From an uncultured Duncaniella sp. (GTDB taxonomy: Bacteria; Bacteroidota; Bacteroidia; Bacteroidales; Muribaculaceae): 64,000 nt of DNA. The notes under the pieces are model-generated. The model did no database searches and had not been told where the DNA came from. It was given only the letters and a program-made list of their open reading frames with translations. The stretch lies in contig CAJTJG010000002.1 in assembly GCA_910576785.1 (NCBI GenBank), positions 62,001 through 126,000 of the forward strand, given 5' to 3'. Below are positions 44,234 to 54,300 of the stretch, piece after piece; position 1 is the first letter of the stretch; every line of letters starts with the position of its first letter. Position numbers and translations under genes: made by a program.

Positions 44234-46143
44234 AACTCCACCGCATCATACTCCCACTCCTCCTGTCAGCCGCGCCCGCAGTCATGGCGCAATCCATATA
44301 TCCCGGCCAGCACCATGGCAAGATAGCCGTGGACTGCGCTGTCCCGGCCAAGGCAGAGAGCTTTGACCTAAAAGATGTAAAACTGCTGCCGGGCAGGGTG
44401 CATGACAACCTGAGGCGCGACTCCGCATGGATGGCCTCGATCAGTGTGAACCGTCTGCTCCACAGTTTCCGCAACAACGCCGGAATTTTCGCCGGACTCG
44501 AGGGTGGCTACGAGAGCGTTCGCAAACTTGGCGGCTGGGAATCGCTTGACTGCGACCTTCGCGGCCACACCACCGGCCATCTGCTCTCGGCCTATGGACT
44601 GATGTATGCAGCCACCGGCGATGAACTCTTCAGGCTGAAAGGCGACAGCATCACCACCGGACTCGCAGAGGTACAGGAAGCTCTCGGGGGCGGCTACCTC
44701 AGCGCATTTCCCGAGGAACTGATCAACCGCAATATCCGCGGCAAGAGCGTGTGGGCACCGTGGTACACACTCCACAAACTCATGTCAGGCCTCATTGACC
44801 AATACCTTTATGCCGACAACCGTAAAGCGCTCGATATAGCCGTGAAAATGGGCGACTGGGCCTACACCAAGCTCTCAACCCTCACCGAAGAGACGCGCCG
44901 GCTGATGCTGCGCAATGAGTTTGGTGGCATGAACGAGGCGTTTCTCAACCTCTACTCCATAACCGGCGATGACCGATATCGCTCACTGGCCGATTTCTTC
45001 TATCACAACGATGTGATAGATCCTCTGGCCGAGGGAAACACCGACTTCGGTACCAAACACACCAATACGTTCATCCCAAAAGTAATCGGCGAGGCCCGTG
45101 CCTACGAGCTGACTGGTTCGGAACGCAGCGGTGACATAGCGAGGCTGTTCTGGGACGAGATGACCGGACATCATACATTCGCCACCGGCTCACTGAGTCA
45201 GAAAGAACATTATTTCGACCCGGCTAAGATGTCGCAATTCATCAACGGCTATACCGGTGAGACCTGCTGCACATACAACATGCTCAAACTCTCGCGCCAC
45301 CTGTTCTGTCTCAACCCTGTATCGGAAATAGCCGACTACTACGAGCGTGCCATCTTCAACCATATCCTTGCCCAGCAGGACACGGAGTCGGGCATGGTGT
45401 GCTACTTCCTCCCTCTTCTGAGCGGCGCCTACAAGGTGTACAGCACACCCGAGCAGTCATTCTGGTGCTGTGTGGGCAGCGGATTCGAGAGTCACGCCAA
45501 ATATGCAGAAGCGATCTACTACCACACAGACTCGGATCTGTACGTCAACCTCTTCATCCCCTCACAACTGACATGGGCCGAACGCGGACTCAGGCTCACA
45601 CAGCAGACATCTTTTCCCGAATCCGGCACCGTAAGTCTGACTATTGACGAGGCTCCGGCCGAAAAGACCGCACTCATGCTCCGCCACCCATCGTGGAGCG
45701 GCAGACCGACCGTCAGGGTAAATGGCCGCAGCATGAAATCCCTCACCACTCCCTCGGGCTACATGCGGGTGGAGCGCAAATGGAAGAAAGGCGACCGCAT
45801 AAAAGTGACCTATCCCATGGATCTACGTCTGGAGTCCACGCCCGACAATCCACTCCGTGCCGCTGTGATGTACGGCCCGGTGGTACTCGCCGGTGATCTC
45901 GGCAATGAAGGCGTCAGACCATTCTCCGATCCTACAGTGCGCAACGACTATTATACATACGACTACCGCATCCCGGCAGGTATCGACACCACCCTCGATA
46001 TCGACACGGACAATCCTTCGGCCGCATTGACAAGGGATGGTTCCTCGCTGACCTTCCACACCGCCGATGGTAAAACCCTCCGTCCGCTCTACGACACACA
46101 TAGAAGACGCTACGTAGTATACTGGGACATCAACAAACGATAA
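44230..46143 (+). CDS. GH127/GH146-type beta-L-arabinofuranosidase
   Basis: Start at the ATGA overlap (44230) gives 637 residues with a signal peptide (ending AVMAQ). The (alpha/alpha)6 domain shows GGWESLDCDLRGHTTGHLLS, WAPWYTLHKLMSGLID, GGMNEAFLNLYSITGD, then TGETCCTYNMLKLSRHLF and FWCCVGSGFESHAKY. In GH127 and GH146 the Glu and Cys of GETC and the paired Cys of CCVG bind zinc, and a cysteine is the nucleophile; all are kept here. It should release beta-L-arabinofuranose from the oligosaccharides taken up by SusCD. Confidence 0.92.
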   Translation: MKLHRIILPLLLSAAPAVMAQSIYPGQHHGKIAVDCAVPAKAESFDLKDVKLLPGRVHDNLRRDSAWMASISVNRLLHSFRNNAGIFAGLEGGYESVRKLGGWESLDCDLRGHTTGHLLSAYGLMYAATGDELFRLKGDSITTGLAEVQEALGGGYLSAFPEELINRNIRGKSVWAPWYTLHKLMSGLIDQYLYADNRKALDIAVKMGDWAYTKLSTLTEETRRLMLRNEFGGMNEAFLNLYSITGDDRYRSLADFFYHNDVIDPLAEGNTDFGTKHTNTFIPKVIGEARAYELTGSERSGDIARLFWDEMTGHHTFATGSLSQKEHYFDPAKMSQFINGYTGETCCTYNMLKLSRHLFCLNPVSEIADYYERAIFNHILAQQDTESGMVCYFLPLLSGAYKVYSTPEQSFWCCVGSGFESHAKYAEAIYYHTDSDLYVNLFIPSQLTWAERGLRLTQQTSFPESGTVSLTIDEAPAEKTALMLRHPSWSGRPTVRVNGRSMKSLTTPSGYMRVERKWKKGDRIKVTYPMDLRLESTPDNPLRAAVMYGPVVLAGDLGNEGVRPFSDPTVRNDYYTYDYRIPAGIDTTLDIDTDNPSAALTRDGSSLTFHTADGKTLRPLYDTHRRRYVVYWDINKR

Positions 46144-46159
46144 ATCTCCACAAAACCCC

Positions 46160-48028
46160 ATGAAAATATTATCCGCTCTCATACTCGGCGCGACCGCTGC
46201 CTCAATGGCCGCCGCACCCGCCGCACAACTGAAACTCACCTCTCCCGACGGGCGCAACACCATCCGTTTTGAAAAGACAGGCAAGGATCTGACCTACAGT
46301 GTCACCGTGGACGGTGACCAATTTATACTTCCCTCACGCACAGGGCTCGATGTGGACAACCGCGTGTGGGAGATGGCCCTCGGCAAGCGCGACCTTGCAC
46401 AGCCGGAATGCTGGATGGATCCACTGACAGTGGACAGTGTGACATACCATGCCCCGACAGACAGCACATGGCATCCACTCTACGGCGAACGTTCCACGGT
46501 GACCGACCGTTTCAACTCAGCCACGATGCACCTGTCGCGCAAAAACAAGAGCGACTACCGCCTCGACGTCGAGGTACGTGCCTATGACGAAGGTATGGCC
46601 TTCCGCTATTTCTTCCCCGAGCATCCCGCCGCCATATTCCACAAGGTCGTGGCCGACCTCACCGAATATACATTCCCCACAGGCACAATGGCATGGAGCG
46701 AGGAATGGGCACAGGCCCTGTTCCACCACACTCCGGTCGACAGTATCAACCGCCCTGTGGAGCGGGCTCTCACCCTCGAGCTACCCTCCGGCAAGTGGGC
46801 CGCACTGCTCGACGCCGATGTGGACGACTGGTGCCTCACTAAATTCATAGCCAGCAAGGACAAACCATCCACACTGGAGTCAGTCATGTACTCGCCTGTT
46901 GATATCGTCACCTACTACGCCACACCGTGGAAAGTGATCATGACCGCCGATACTCCCGGGCGCCTCATTGAGAACAATGACATAGTGCTCAACCTCAATC
47001 CTCAGCCCGACGCCGACTTCTCATGGGTGAAACCGGGCAAGATCATGCGCTCGGCCATATCCACCGAGGCCGGTCTGAAAACAATCGACTTCTGCGCCGC
47101 CCACAACATCCCCTATATGCTCTTCGACTGGCAGTGGTACATGCCCTGCACGAGCCATGACGGCGACGCCACCAAAGTGGTGGACAAGGTGGACATGAAA
47201 CGTGTCATCGATCATGGCCGCGAGAAAGGTGTGGGTGTATGGCTCTACGTCAACCAGCATGCCCTCATGAAACAGATGGACGAACTCTTCCCGCTGCTGC
47301 ACGAGTGGGGAGTGGCAGGAGTGAAGTCAGGATTCGTCCAGTACGCCTCCCACCGCTGGGCCACATGGCTCCATGACATGGTGCGCAAAGCCGCCGACAA
47401 TCACCTGCTCATGAACATCCACGACGAGTTCCGTCCGTCGGGTTTCTCACGCACATGTCCCAACCTGCTCACACAGGAGGGCATATGCGGCAACGAGGAG
47501 TTTCCCGACGCCACCCACAATGTCACTCTCCCCTTCACCCGCATGCTCAACGGCGCCGCCGACTACACCATATGCTACTATGACCGCCGTCTCAAGAACA
47601 CCCACGCCCATCAGCTGGCAGCATCGTTGGTGTTCTATTCACCTCTCCAGACCATCTTCTGGTACGACAATCCCGATCTCTATCAAGGCGAGCCGGAGAT
47701 AAAATGGTTCGAGGATCTGGAGACAGTGTTTGACGACACCAAGGTCATTGACGGATATCCCGGCAAGGGTATCACCATGGCCCGCCGCAAGGGTGACATA
47801 TGGTGGGTGGCCTCCATGACATCCAACGATGGCGGTACCGCATCCATCCCCATGTCATTTCTCGATCCGGACAGAAAATACACCGCTGAGATATACACCG
47901 ACGGAGGTGACAAGGTGAAGACACGGACACATGTAAAGACCTCTACCCGAAAGGTTTCAGCCAAGGATACACTCAAATTCGATCTCATGCCACGCGGCGG
48001 AGTGGCAATTCGTGTCATTCCCGATTGA
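46160..48028 (+). CDS. GH97 glycosidase (probably inverting type)
   Basis: The 622-residue secreted enzyme has a signal peptide, the N-terminal beta-sandwich (LTSPDGRNTIRFE, RVWEMALG, YDEGMAFRYFFP), a (beta/alpha)8 barrel (YMLFDWQWYMPCTSHDGDA, GVGVWLYVNQHALM, GVAGVKSGFVQYASHRWA, NIHDEFRPSGFSRTCPN, EGICGNEEFPDATHN) and a C-terminal domain. The family splits into retaining enzymes with an Asp nucleophile in a VKVDF motif and inverting enzymes without it; here the motif reads VKSGF, so the nucleophile is missing. EGICGNE supplies the probable general acid. The substrate could be an alpha-glucoside or alpha-galactoside branch. Confidence 0.9.
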   Translation: MKILSALILGATAASMAAAPAAQLKLTSPDGRNTIRFEKTGKDLTYSVTVDGDQFILPSRTGLDVDNRVWEMALGKRDLAQPECWMDPLTVDSVTYHAPTDSTWHPLYGERSTVTDRFNSATMHLSRKNKSDYRLDVEVRAYDEGMAFRYFFPEHPAAIFHKVVADLTEYTFPTGTMAWSEEWAQALFHHTPVDSINRPVERALTLELPSGKWAALLDADVDDWCLTKFIASKDKPSTLESVMYSPVDIVTYYATPWKVIMTADTPGRLIENNDIVLNLNPQPDADFSWVKPGKIMRSAISTEAGLKTIDFCAAHNIPYMLFDWQWYMPCTSHDGDATKVVDKVDMKRVIDHGREKGVGVWLYVNQHALMKQMDELFPLLHEWGVAGVKSGFVQYASHRWATWLHDMVRKAADNHLLMNIHDEFRPSGFSRTCPNLLTQEGICGNEEFPDATHNVTLPFTRMLNGAADYTICYYDRRLKNTHAHQLAASLVFYSPLQTIFWYDNPDLYQGEPEIKWFEDLETVFDDTKVIDGYPGKGITMARRKGDIWWVASMTSNDGGTASIPMSFLDPDRKYTAEIYTDGGDKVKTRTHVKTSTRKVSAKDTLKFDLMPRGGVAIRVIPD

Positions 48029-48195
48029 GTGTCCGGTGCACAAGATGCGTATTTAAGGATGTACATAATACAAAAGGGTAACATTGTACTAAGGTAAATA
48101 AAAAGATTATTGCAGAAACCACAGGTACGATACATCAGAGGTAAAAAAGATTGCAGGTTCGACAAAAAACAACCATCCGAGACCATTTGACACAG

Positions 48196-49860
48196 ATGAA
48201 TCTTCAGAAAGCACTCATAGCAAGTTTGATATTGTTTTGTTCTCCGGTCGCCGCGACGGCAGCCGGAGGACACCTCGTGTCTGATCCGCGCAACCTCACC
48301 GGCGACAGCTACACCAATCCGGTGATACATGCCGACTATTCCGATCCGGATGTCACGGCGTCGCCTGACGGCAAGACATTCTACATGACGGCATCAAGCT
48401 TCCAGTGCGTACCCGGGCTCCCCATCCTCAAGTCCACCGATCTCGTGAACTGGGAGCTGGTCAACTATGCCATTGATGCCGTACCCCCCACCGACTTCTA
48501 CAGTCAGGCCCCGCGCCACGGCAAAGGCGTCTGGGCACCATGCATCAGATACCACGCCGGAGAGTACTACATCTATTGGGGCGATCCCGACTTCGGCATA
48601 TTCATGGTCAAGACCACCGACCCCGAAGGAGAATGGTCCAATCCTGTGCTCGTGCGCCCCGGCAAGGGACTCATAGACCCCACTCCGCTGTGGGATACTG
48701 ATGGCAAGGCTTATCTGGCCAACGGATGGGCCGCATCGCGCTCGGGATTCAACAGCGTGATCACCATCAGCGAGATGTCGGCCGACGGCACACGCATCAT
48801 ATCCCGCCCGAGAATAGTGTTTGACGGCAACGACGGAGTGAACCACACCGTGGAAGGCCCAAAGCTCTACCGCCGCGGTGACTACTACTACATCATGGCC
48901 CCGGCCGGAGGCGTGGAGACCGGATGGCAACTCGCCATGCGCTCACGCGACATCTACGGCCCGTATGAGACCAAAATCGTCATGGCTCAGGGCGCCTCCG
49001 ACATCAACGGCCCGCATCAGGGGGCATGGGTGAGCACTGCCGCCGGCGAGGACTGGTTCGTGCACTTCCAGGACCGGGAAGCGTATGGCCGTGTCATACA
49101 CCTCAACCCTGTGACATGGATAGAGGACTGGCCGGTGACCGGCAATGACACCGATGGCGACGGATGTGGCGACGCAGTGAGAAAATGGCGTAAACCCGCA
49201 CTGACCGCCGACACATCGGGTGCCACACCGCTCGAACATTCGTCCGACCCATCGGCGCTCTATCAGTGGCACGGCAACTACTCCGACTTTTTCGGCTTCC
49301 CCATCAACAACGGCCTCATGCGTCTGTACGGACACAAGACTTCCGATGGATTTGTGAACATGTGGGAAGTGCCCAACCTGTGGCTACAGAAATTTCCCGC
49401 CGAGAAGTTCACAGTCACCTCCAAAGTCAGGATCTCGGCCAAATCGAACACCACCGGCGTATCCTCTGGCATTATAGTGATGGGTTGGGACTATGCGCGC
49501 CTCGGCCTCACCAAGACCCCGGATGGCTTCATGCTGCAATTCGCCACATGCACCGATGCCGAACAGCAGAATCCCGAGACAATGAGCGACATCTGCCCCC
49601 TCACACCGACACGCGAATATGCCGCCGGACTCCACCCTAACGTGGAGTGCGACATATGGCTGCGGCTCACTGTGGAAAAGGGCGGCATGTGCCGATTCCT
49701 CTACAGCACTGACGGACGCCGCTATAACGAGGCCGGACGCTTCAAGGCCAGAGCCGGAAAATGGATCGGTGCCAGGGCCGGATTCTACAGCATAACGCCA
49801 TCCGGTACCTCTGACAGGGGCTGGATCGATATAATGGAAAGCGACTTGAAAATAGATTAA
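48196..49860 (+). CDS. GH43 glycosidase with C-terminal beta-sandwich
   Basis: Start at 48196 (MNLQKALIASLILF) gives a proper signal peptide ending ATAAGG and 554 residues; a frame from 48151 adds an unconserved lead. The five-bladed propeller has the three GH43 acids: Asp in HADYSDPDVTASPDG, Asp in GLIDPTPLWDTDG and Glu in NHTVEGPKLY. A C-terminal domain of about 190 residues (NLWLQKFPAEKFTVTSKVRI, KWIGARAGFYS) is of the GH43_C2 type. Family activities are arabinofuranosidase or xylosidase/galactosidase. The 167-bp gap before it contains no visible feature; the gene may have its own promoter, not identified. Confidence 0.92.
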   Translation: MNLQKALIASLILFCSPVAATAAGGHLVSDPRNLTGDSYTNPVIHADYSDPDVTASPDGKTFYMTASSFQCVPGLPILKSTDLVNWELVNYAIDAVPPTDFYSQAPRHGKGVWAPCIRYHAGEYYIYWGDPDFGIFMVKTTDPEGEWSNPVLVRPGKGLIDPTPLWDTDGKAYLANGWAASRSGFNSVITISEMSADGTRIISRPRIVFDGNDGVNHTVEGPKLYRRGDYYYIMAPAGGVETGWQLAMRSRDIYGPYETKIVMAQGASDINGPHQGAWVSTAAGEDWFVHFQDREAYGRVIHLNPVTWIEDWPVTGNDTDGDGCGDAVRKWRKPALTADTSGATPLEHSSDPSALYQWHGNYSDFFGFPINNGLMRLYGHKTSDGFVNMWEVPNLWLQKFPAEKFTVTSKVRISAKSNTTGVSSGIIVMGWDYARLGLTKTPDGFMLQFATCTDAEQQNPETMSDICPLTPTREYAAGLHPNVECDIWLRLTVEKGGMCRFLYSTDGRRYNEAGRFKARAGKWIGARAGFYSITPSGTSDRGWIDIMESDLKID

Positions 49861-49895
49861 TCATTGAGAATACAACATATTGAGAATATAACATT

Positions 49896-51125
49896 ATGTT
49901 CAAACTATATTCCGGACTGATAAGGATAAGCATGCCACTGCTCTTCACCTCATGCGTGGCAGTGACTGCCGACACTCTCGATGTAGACGAGGCGCTGGAC
50001 TACTGCGGCGCACAGGTACACCGGACACTGGCACAACTCGAGAGAGACAGCATGGACTACTCCATGATGCCACGCAACATCGCCGCAACCGACACTGTAT
50101 GGCACTGCCGCAAATCGACATGCGACGAATGGTGCGCCGGTTTCTGGCCCGGTGTCCTATGGTATGAATATGAGGCCACCCGCGACGAGAAGATCAAGGA
50201 GCAGGCCGAGAAATTCACCGCCTCGCTCGAATATCTCTCGCGCACACCGGCATTCGACCACGACCTCGGCTTCCTGATGTTCTGCAGCTACGGCAACGGC
50301 TACAGGCTCACGGGCAATCCGAAGTTCCGCGATGTGATCCTTGCCACCGCCGACACCCTCGCCACACTCTACAACCCCCATGTAGGCACCATCCTCTCAT
50401 GGCCGCGCAACGTGGAGATGCTCGGTGGCCACAACACCATCATGGACAACATGATAAACCTCGAGATGCTCTTCTGGGCAGCCAAAAACGGAGGTGACCG
50501 CAAGCTCTACGACATAGCCGTGAAGCATGCCGAGACCACTATGCGACATCATTTCCGCCCCGACTACTCGTGCTACCACGTGGCCGTCTACGATCCAGAG
50601 ACCGGCGCATTCATCAAGGGGATGACCCATCAGGGGTATGCCGACGACTCCATGTGGGCCCGCGGACAGGCATGGGCCATATATGGCTACACGATGGTGT
50701 ACCGCGAGACACGCGATCCGAAGTTCCTCGACTTCGCATGTAAAGTCACAGATGTATATCTCAACCGTCTGCCGGAAGACTACGTGCCCTATTGGGACTT
50801 CGACGATCCCACCATCCCCGATGCTCCGCGCGACGCCTCGGCCGCAAGCGTCGTGGCCTCTGCACTGCTCGAACTGCAGGGGTACTGTGACAGCGACAAG
50901 GGACGCAGCTATCGTGATGCAGCCGAGAAGATGCTCGCCTCGCTGGGCAGCCCAAGCTACCGATCGGGCGACAAGCGTCCGTCATTTCTCGATCACTCCA
51001 CCGGACATCACCCCGCCGGATCAGAGATCGACGCATCCATAATATATGCCGACTATTATTACATCGAGGCTCTGCTGCGCCTACGCAAACTGAACAACGA
51101 GCTTGATGTGCTCGCCACTCTCTGA
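49896..51125 (+). CDS. GH88 unsaturated glucuronyl hydrolase
   Basis: The 409-residue protein has a lipoprotein-like signal (LLFTSC, C20) and an (alpha/alpha)6 barrel with GFWPGVLWYEYEATRDE, FDHDLGFLMFCSYGNGY, GGHNTIMDNMINLEMLFWA, THQGYADDSMWARGQAWAIY and PYWDFDDPTIPDAPRDASAA. The two catalytic aspartates are the ones in HDLGF and MDNMINL. It removes the 4,5-unsaturated uronic acid left at the non-reducing end by lyases, so it implies that the two lyases here act on the same polymer. It precedes the DUF4861 gene by 12 bp. Confidence 0.93.
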   Translation: MFKLYSGLIRISMPLLFTSCVAVTADTLDVDEALDYCGAQVHRTLAQLERDSMDYSMMPRNIAATDTVWHCRKSTCDEWCAGFWPGVLWYEYEATRDEKIKEQAEKFTASLEYLSRTPAFDHDLGFLMFCSYGNGYRLTGNPKFRDVILATADTLATLYNPHVGTILSWPRNVEMLGGHNTIMDNMINLEMLFWAAKNGGDRKLYDIAVKHAETTMRHHFRPDYSCYHVAVYDPETGAFIKGMTHQGYADDSMWARGQAWAIYGYTMVYRETRDPKFLDFACKVTDVYLNRLPEDYVPYWDFDDPTIPDAPRDASAASVVASALLELQGYCDSDKGRSYRDAAEKMLASLGSPSYRSGDKRPSFLDHSTGHHPAGSEIDASIIYADYYYIEALLRLRKLNNELDVLATL

Positions 51126-51137
51126 CAAACCGCACCC

Positions 51138-52331
51138 ATGAGACACTCAACCATCATGACAGCGGCCACAGCCGCCCTCATCCTCTCTGCATGTGCAGAA
51201 AACAGAGTAGGGATATCCGTGACCAACTCCAATGATTTCGACTGTGTGGCCGAGACCGTGGAACTGCCCTCCGACTCCCTGCTGACCATACTCGGCAGCC
51301 GATACTGTTATGTGACCGGTCCGGACGGAGCCGAGATACCATCGCAGCTCACCCATGACGGCAAGCTCATATTCCAGGCCACCGTAGCCGCCGGCGGCAG
51401 CGGAGAGTACAACATCCACCCCTCCGACACGCTCCACAGCTATACATCCACCGTAAGCGGACGCATATACCCCGAACGGGCCGACGATATAGCCTGGGAG
51501 AATGAAAACGTGGGCTTCCGCATCTACGGACCCGCCACACAGGCCAAAGGGGAGAAGGCATTCGGATATGACATCTTCTTCAAGCATCCCACATCCGAAC
51601 TGATACTCGAGCGGCTATATGAGCCGGAGACATCACCGGCCACATGGCAGAAAGTGGACTCACTGCGTGCCATCGACCCGGCTCTTGCCGAGGAGTTCAT
51701 ACGCTCCTTCTCATATCATATCGACCATGGCCTCGGCATGGACTGCTATGCCGTAGGGCCCACGCTCGGCGCCGGAGTGGCAGCATTGACCGACAATGAC
51801 TCGATATGCTTCCCCTGGTGCTACGAGCACGCCGAAGTGATGGACAACGGCCCGTTGCGCTTCACCGTAAGGCTCGACTTCGCACCCGTGAAGATAGGCG
51901 CAGACACGGCAGTCACGGAGCACCGCCTCGTGACCCTCGACGCCAACAGTTATCTCAACAGATGCAAGGTGTGGTACGACGGACTCTCCGGTACGGCTCC
52001 GCGCACCATCGTAGCCGGCTTCCCACGCCGTGACGACTCTACGGCTGTCATGGACACAGCCGGCGGCATCCTGGCCTATGCCGATCCCACCCAGGGACCG
52101 GACAACGGCAAAGCCATGCTCGGACTCGTGATGACCCACCCCGCCGACTCCATGCTCGAGACCGCCGGCCATATACTGGCCTTTACAAAAATCGCCCCCT
52201 CCGATACCCTCGGCTACAATTGGGGATTCGCATGGGATCGCGGGAATATCTCCGACATGACAACTTGGGAGGCATATCTCGGACATCGGTCGGTCATCGG
52301 GGCAAGACCGTTGACAGTCACATATAAATAA
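51138..52331 (+). CDS. DUF4861 lipoprotein
   Basis: The 397-residue lipoprotein (LILSAC, C19) begins with a segment like an N-terminal beta-sandwich and matches DUF4861: RADDIAWENENVGFRIYGPA, KAFGYDIFFKHPTSELILERL, YHIDHGLGMDCYAVGPTLGAG and TWEAYLGHRS near the end. Members occur next to GH88/GH105 and lyase genes in PULs and have been suspected to act on uronic-acid oligosaccharides; the activity is not established to my knowledge. It lies between GH88 and a ROK kinase, spaced 12 and 9 bp, so it is within the operon. Confidence 0.85.
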   Translation: MRHSTIMTAATAALILSACAENRVGISVTNSNDFDCVAETVELPSDSLLTILGSRYCYVTGPDGAEIPSQLTHDGKLIFQATVAAGGSGEYNIHPSDTLHSYTSTVSGRIYPERADDIAWENENVGFRIYGPATQAKGEKAFGYDIFFKHPTSELILERLYEPETSPATWQKVDSLRAIDPALAEEFIRSFSYHIDHGLGMDCYAVGPTLGAGVAALTDNDSICFPWCYEHAEVMDNGPLRFTVRLDFAPVKIGADTAVTEHRLVTLDANSYLNRCKVWYDGLSGTAPRTIVAGFPRRDDSTAVMDTAGGILAYADPTQGPDNGKAMLGLVMTHPADSMLETAGHILAFTKIAPSDTLGYNWGFAWDRGNISDMTTWEAYLGHRSVIGARPLTVTYK

Positions 52332-52340
52332 AGAGATTCA

Positions 52341-53438
52341 ATGTACCAGAACGACAAGCGAATAGTCATAACCCTCGATGCCGGGGGCACCAACTTCGTG
52401 TTCAGCGCCATGCGCGGATGCGAGTTCATCATCGATCCCATCAGCCATCCATCCAACTCGCACGATCTCGACCTTTGTCTCGGCACCATGGTCAAAGGAT
52501 TTGAGGAGGTGATAGCTCAGCTCCCGGAAAAACCGGTAGCCATAAGTTTCGCGTTTCCCGGGCCGGCCGACTATCGTGCCGGAATAATCGGAGGCTATCT
52601 GCCCAACTTCCCGTCGTTCCGCAACGGTGTAGCCCTCGGCCCCTTCCTGAGCCGCCGCTTCGGACTGCCCGTCTACATCAACAACGACGGCGACCTCTTC
52701 GCCTTCGGCGAGGCCATGGCCGGAGTGCTCCCTGAGATCAACGGGCGCATAAGCCGCCTCGGGGGCACACGCCGCTACACCAATCTGCTTGGCTACACCT
52801 TCGGCACGGGCCTTGGCATAGGCTCCGTCATCAACGGCAACCTCAATCTCGGCAACAACTCCTGTGTCGAGACCTTCTGCCTGCGCAACAAACACATGCA
52901 CGACATCATCGTTGAGGAAGGCGCCTCCATCCGGGCCATAAAGCGTGAATATGGCCGTCTCACCGGCGATACCGAACACACGCTCACTCCCTACGACATT
53001 TTCCTTATAGCCGAAGGCCGCAAGGAAGGCGACGCCGAAGCCGCACGCAAGGCATTCGAACTGTTTGGCGAGACTGCGGGCGATGCATTCGCCACGGCTC
53101 TCACTCTCACCGACTCGCTCATAGTAGTGGGCGGCGGTCTTGCCGGAGCCATCAAGTACATCAAGCCCGCCATGCTCAGGGAACTGCGGTCCACACTCCG
53201 CACCATGGCCGATGAGGATGTGCAGCGCGTGCAGATGAAGGTGTTTGATCTCGACGACGAGAAGGAGTTCGAGGAATTTGTCAAAGGCTCACCGACAGAG
53301 ATCCCCGTCTACGGCAGCGATGAGAAAGTGACCTACGACCCCATGAAGCGCACCGGAGTCATCCTGTCACGCCTCGGGGCCTCAAAGGCCATCTCCACAG
53401 GCGCTTACGTCTATGCCCTCTCGCAGCTGGACAGCTGA
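52341..53438 (+). CDS. ROK-family sugar kinase (second paralogue)
   Basis: The 365-residue protein is a full-length paralogue of the gene at 1558-2664. It keeps LDAGGTN, INNDGD with the catalytic Asp, TFGTGLGIG and VVGGGLAGA, and shares the same NNSCVE segment where the canonical zinc motif would be. It closes the PUL and so is likely to phosphorylate a hexose released by the GH97 or other enzymes. Differences from the first copy are spread throughout, arguing for old duplication rather than recent conversion. Confidence 0.9.
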   Translation: MYQNDKRIVITLDAGGTNFVFSAMRGCEFIIDPISHPSNSHDLDLCLGTMVKGFEEVIAQLPEKPVAISFAFPGPADYRAGIIGGYLPNFPSFRNGVALGPFLSRRFGLPVYINNDGDLFAFGEAMAGVLPEINGRISRLGGTRRYTNLLGYTFGTGLGIGSVINGNLNLGNNSCVETFCLRNKHMHDIIVEEGASIRAIKREYGRLTGDTEHTLTPYDIFLIAEGRKEGDAEAARKAFELFGETAGDAFATALTLTDSLIVVGGGLAGAIKYIKPAMLRELRSTLRTMADEDVQRVQMKVFDLDDEKEFEEFVKGSPTEIPVYGSDEKVTYDPMKRTGVILSRLGASKAISTGAYVYALSQLDS

Positions 53439-53467
53439 CACAGCCCACCGCCTGTTTATGATCAATT

Positions 53468-53499
53468 GGCTGTATCATAATTGACAGAAAGATACAGCC
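53468..53499 (+). terminator. Hairpin after the PUL operon
   Basis: A perfect 9-bp inverted repeat (53468-53476 and 53491-53499) with a 14-nt loop lies 30 bp after the ROK stop and is followed by TAATCATATTTAG, a weak T-rich tail. It is the best terminator candidate for the PUL. The rest of 53500-53676 is AT-rich leader/promoter DNA of the HdeD-like gene without a clear -7 box. Confidence 0.5.
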
Positions 53500-53676
53500 T
53501 AATCATATTTAGTTCCACATAGCGTCTTTTTATCAGGACATAAATTAAGCCAAGTCCATCTAATTTCCGGTTTTTTCAACAATTTTAGCATACCGGATGT
53601 TGTAATAGTGTAATCAGAATCGAAATAGATTTAAAAAATCAACTTCAACTATTTCAACTAACTAAAATAAGACGTT

Positions 53677-54225
53677 ATGAAAGCGCTTACTTCAAAATTC
53701 ATGGGGGAATCCCGCTGGTGGTGGGTAGTCCTTCTGGCAGGCATCCTGATGGTGATCTGCGGTTTTGCTTATTGGTTCTGGCCAGTGGCAGGTTATGCTG
53801 TCGCATCCCAGCTGTTCGGATGGATGCTCATACTCGTAGGTATCGTGCAGCTGCTCCAGGCCTCCGGTCCTAATGCAGGACGCGGATGGGGATGGTGGCT
53901 CGCCGGTGGTATCATCGACATGTTCATAGGCTTCATGATGGTGCGCAGCATTGTCCTCTCCGAGGCCGTATTCCCCTATTTCCTGTCATTCATATTCATC
54001 TTCTGGGGCATCAGCGCACTGTGTTCGGCAGTGCAGCAGAGCGGTCGCCGCTACTGGTGGTTGCAGCTCATCAACGGTATACTCCTCATGCTGATCGGAT
54101 TCTTCTTCATCGAGGCCGGCTGGATCCAGGATATGGCCATGACAAGCTTCCTCACCTCGCTTGCATTCATTTACTGGGGATTCTCCCTGGCAATGGTATC
54201 ATACGACATGAAACCTCAGAGATAA
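53677..54225 (+). CDS. HdeD/DUF308-family membrane protein
   Basis: The 182-residue integral membrane protein has six hydrophobic helices in three pairs with the DUF308 repeat pattern (VVLLAGILMVICGFAYWFWP, WWLAGGIIDMFIGFMMV, LQLINGILLMLIGFFFIEA). Tryptophan-rich turns and an N-terminal WWWVV are typical. HdeD proteins have been tied to acid resistance in enterobacteria; the role in Bacteroidales is unknown. It stands alone between hairpins at 53468 and 54301, so it is probably a single-gene transcript. Confidence 0.86.
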   Translation: MKALTSKFMGESRWWWVVLLAGILMVICGFAYWFWPVAGYAVASQLFGWMLILVGIVQLLQASGPNAGRGWGWWLAGGIIDMFIGFMMVRSIVLSEAVFPYFLSFIFIFWGISALCSAVQQSGRRYWWLQLINGILLMLIGFFFIEAGWIQDMAMTSFLTSLAFIYWGFSLAMVSYDMKPQR

Positions 54226-54300
54226 GGCTTTCTACCTTTCAGATATAGGAAAACTCTTCTCCTCATCTCCTCAAAAAAGCTAAGAAAAAGAGTTTTTTCG

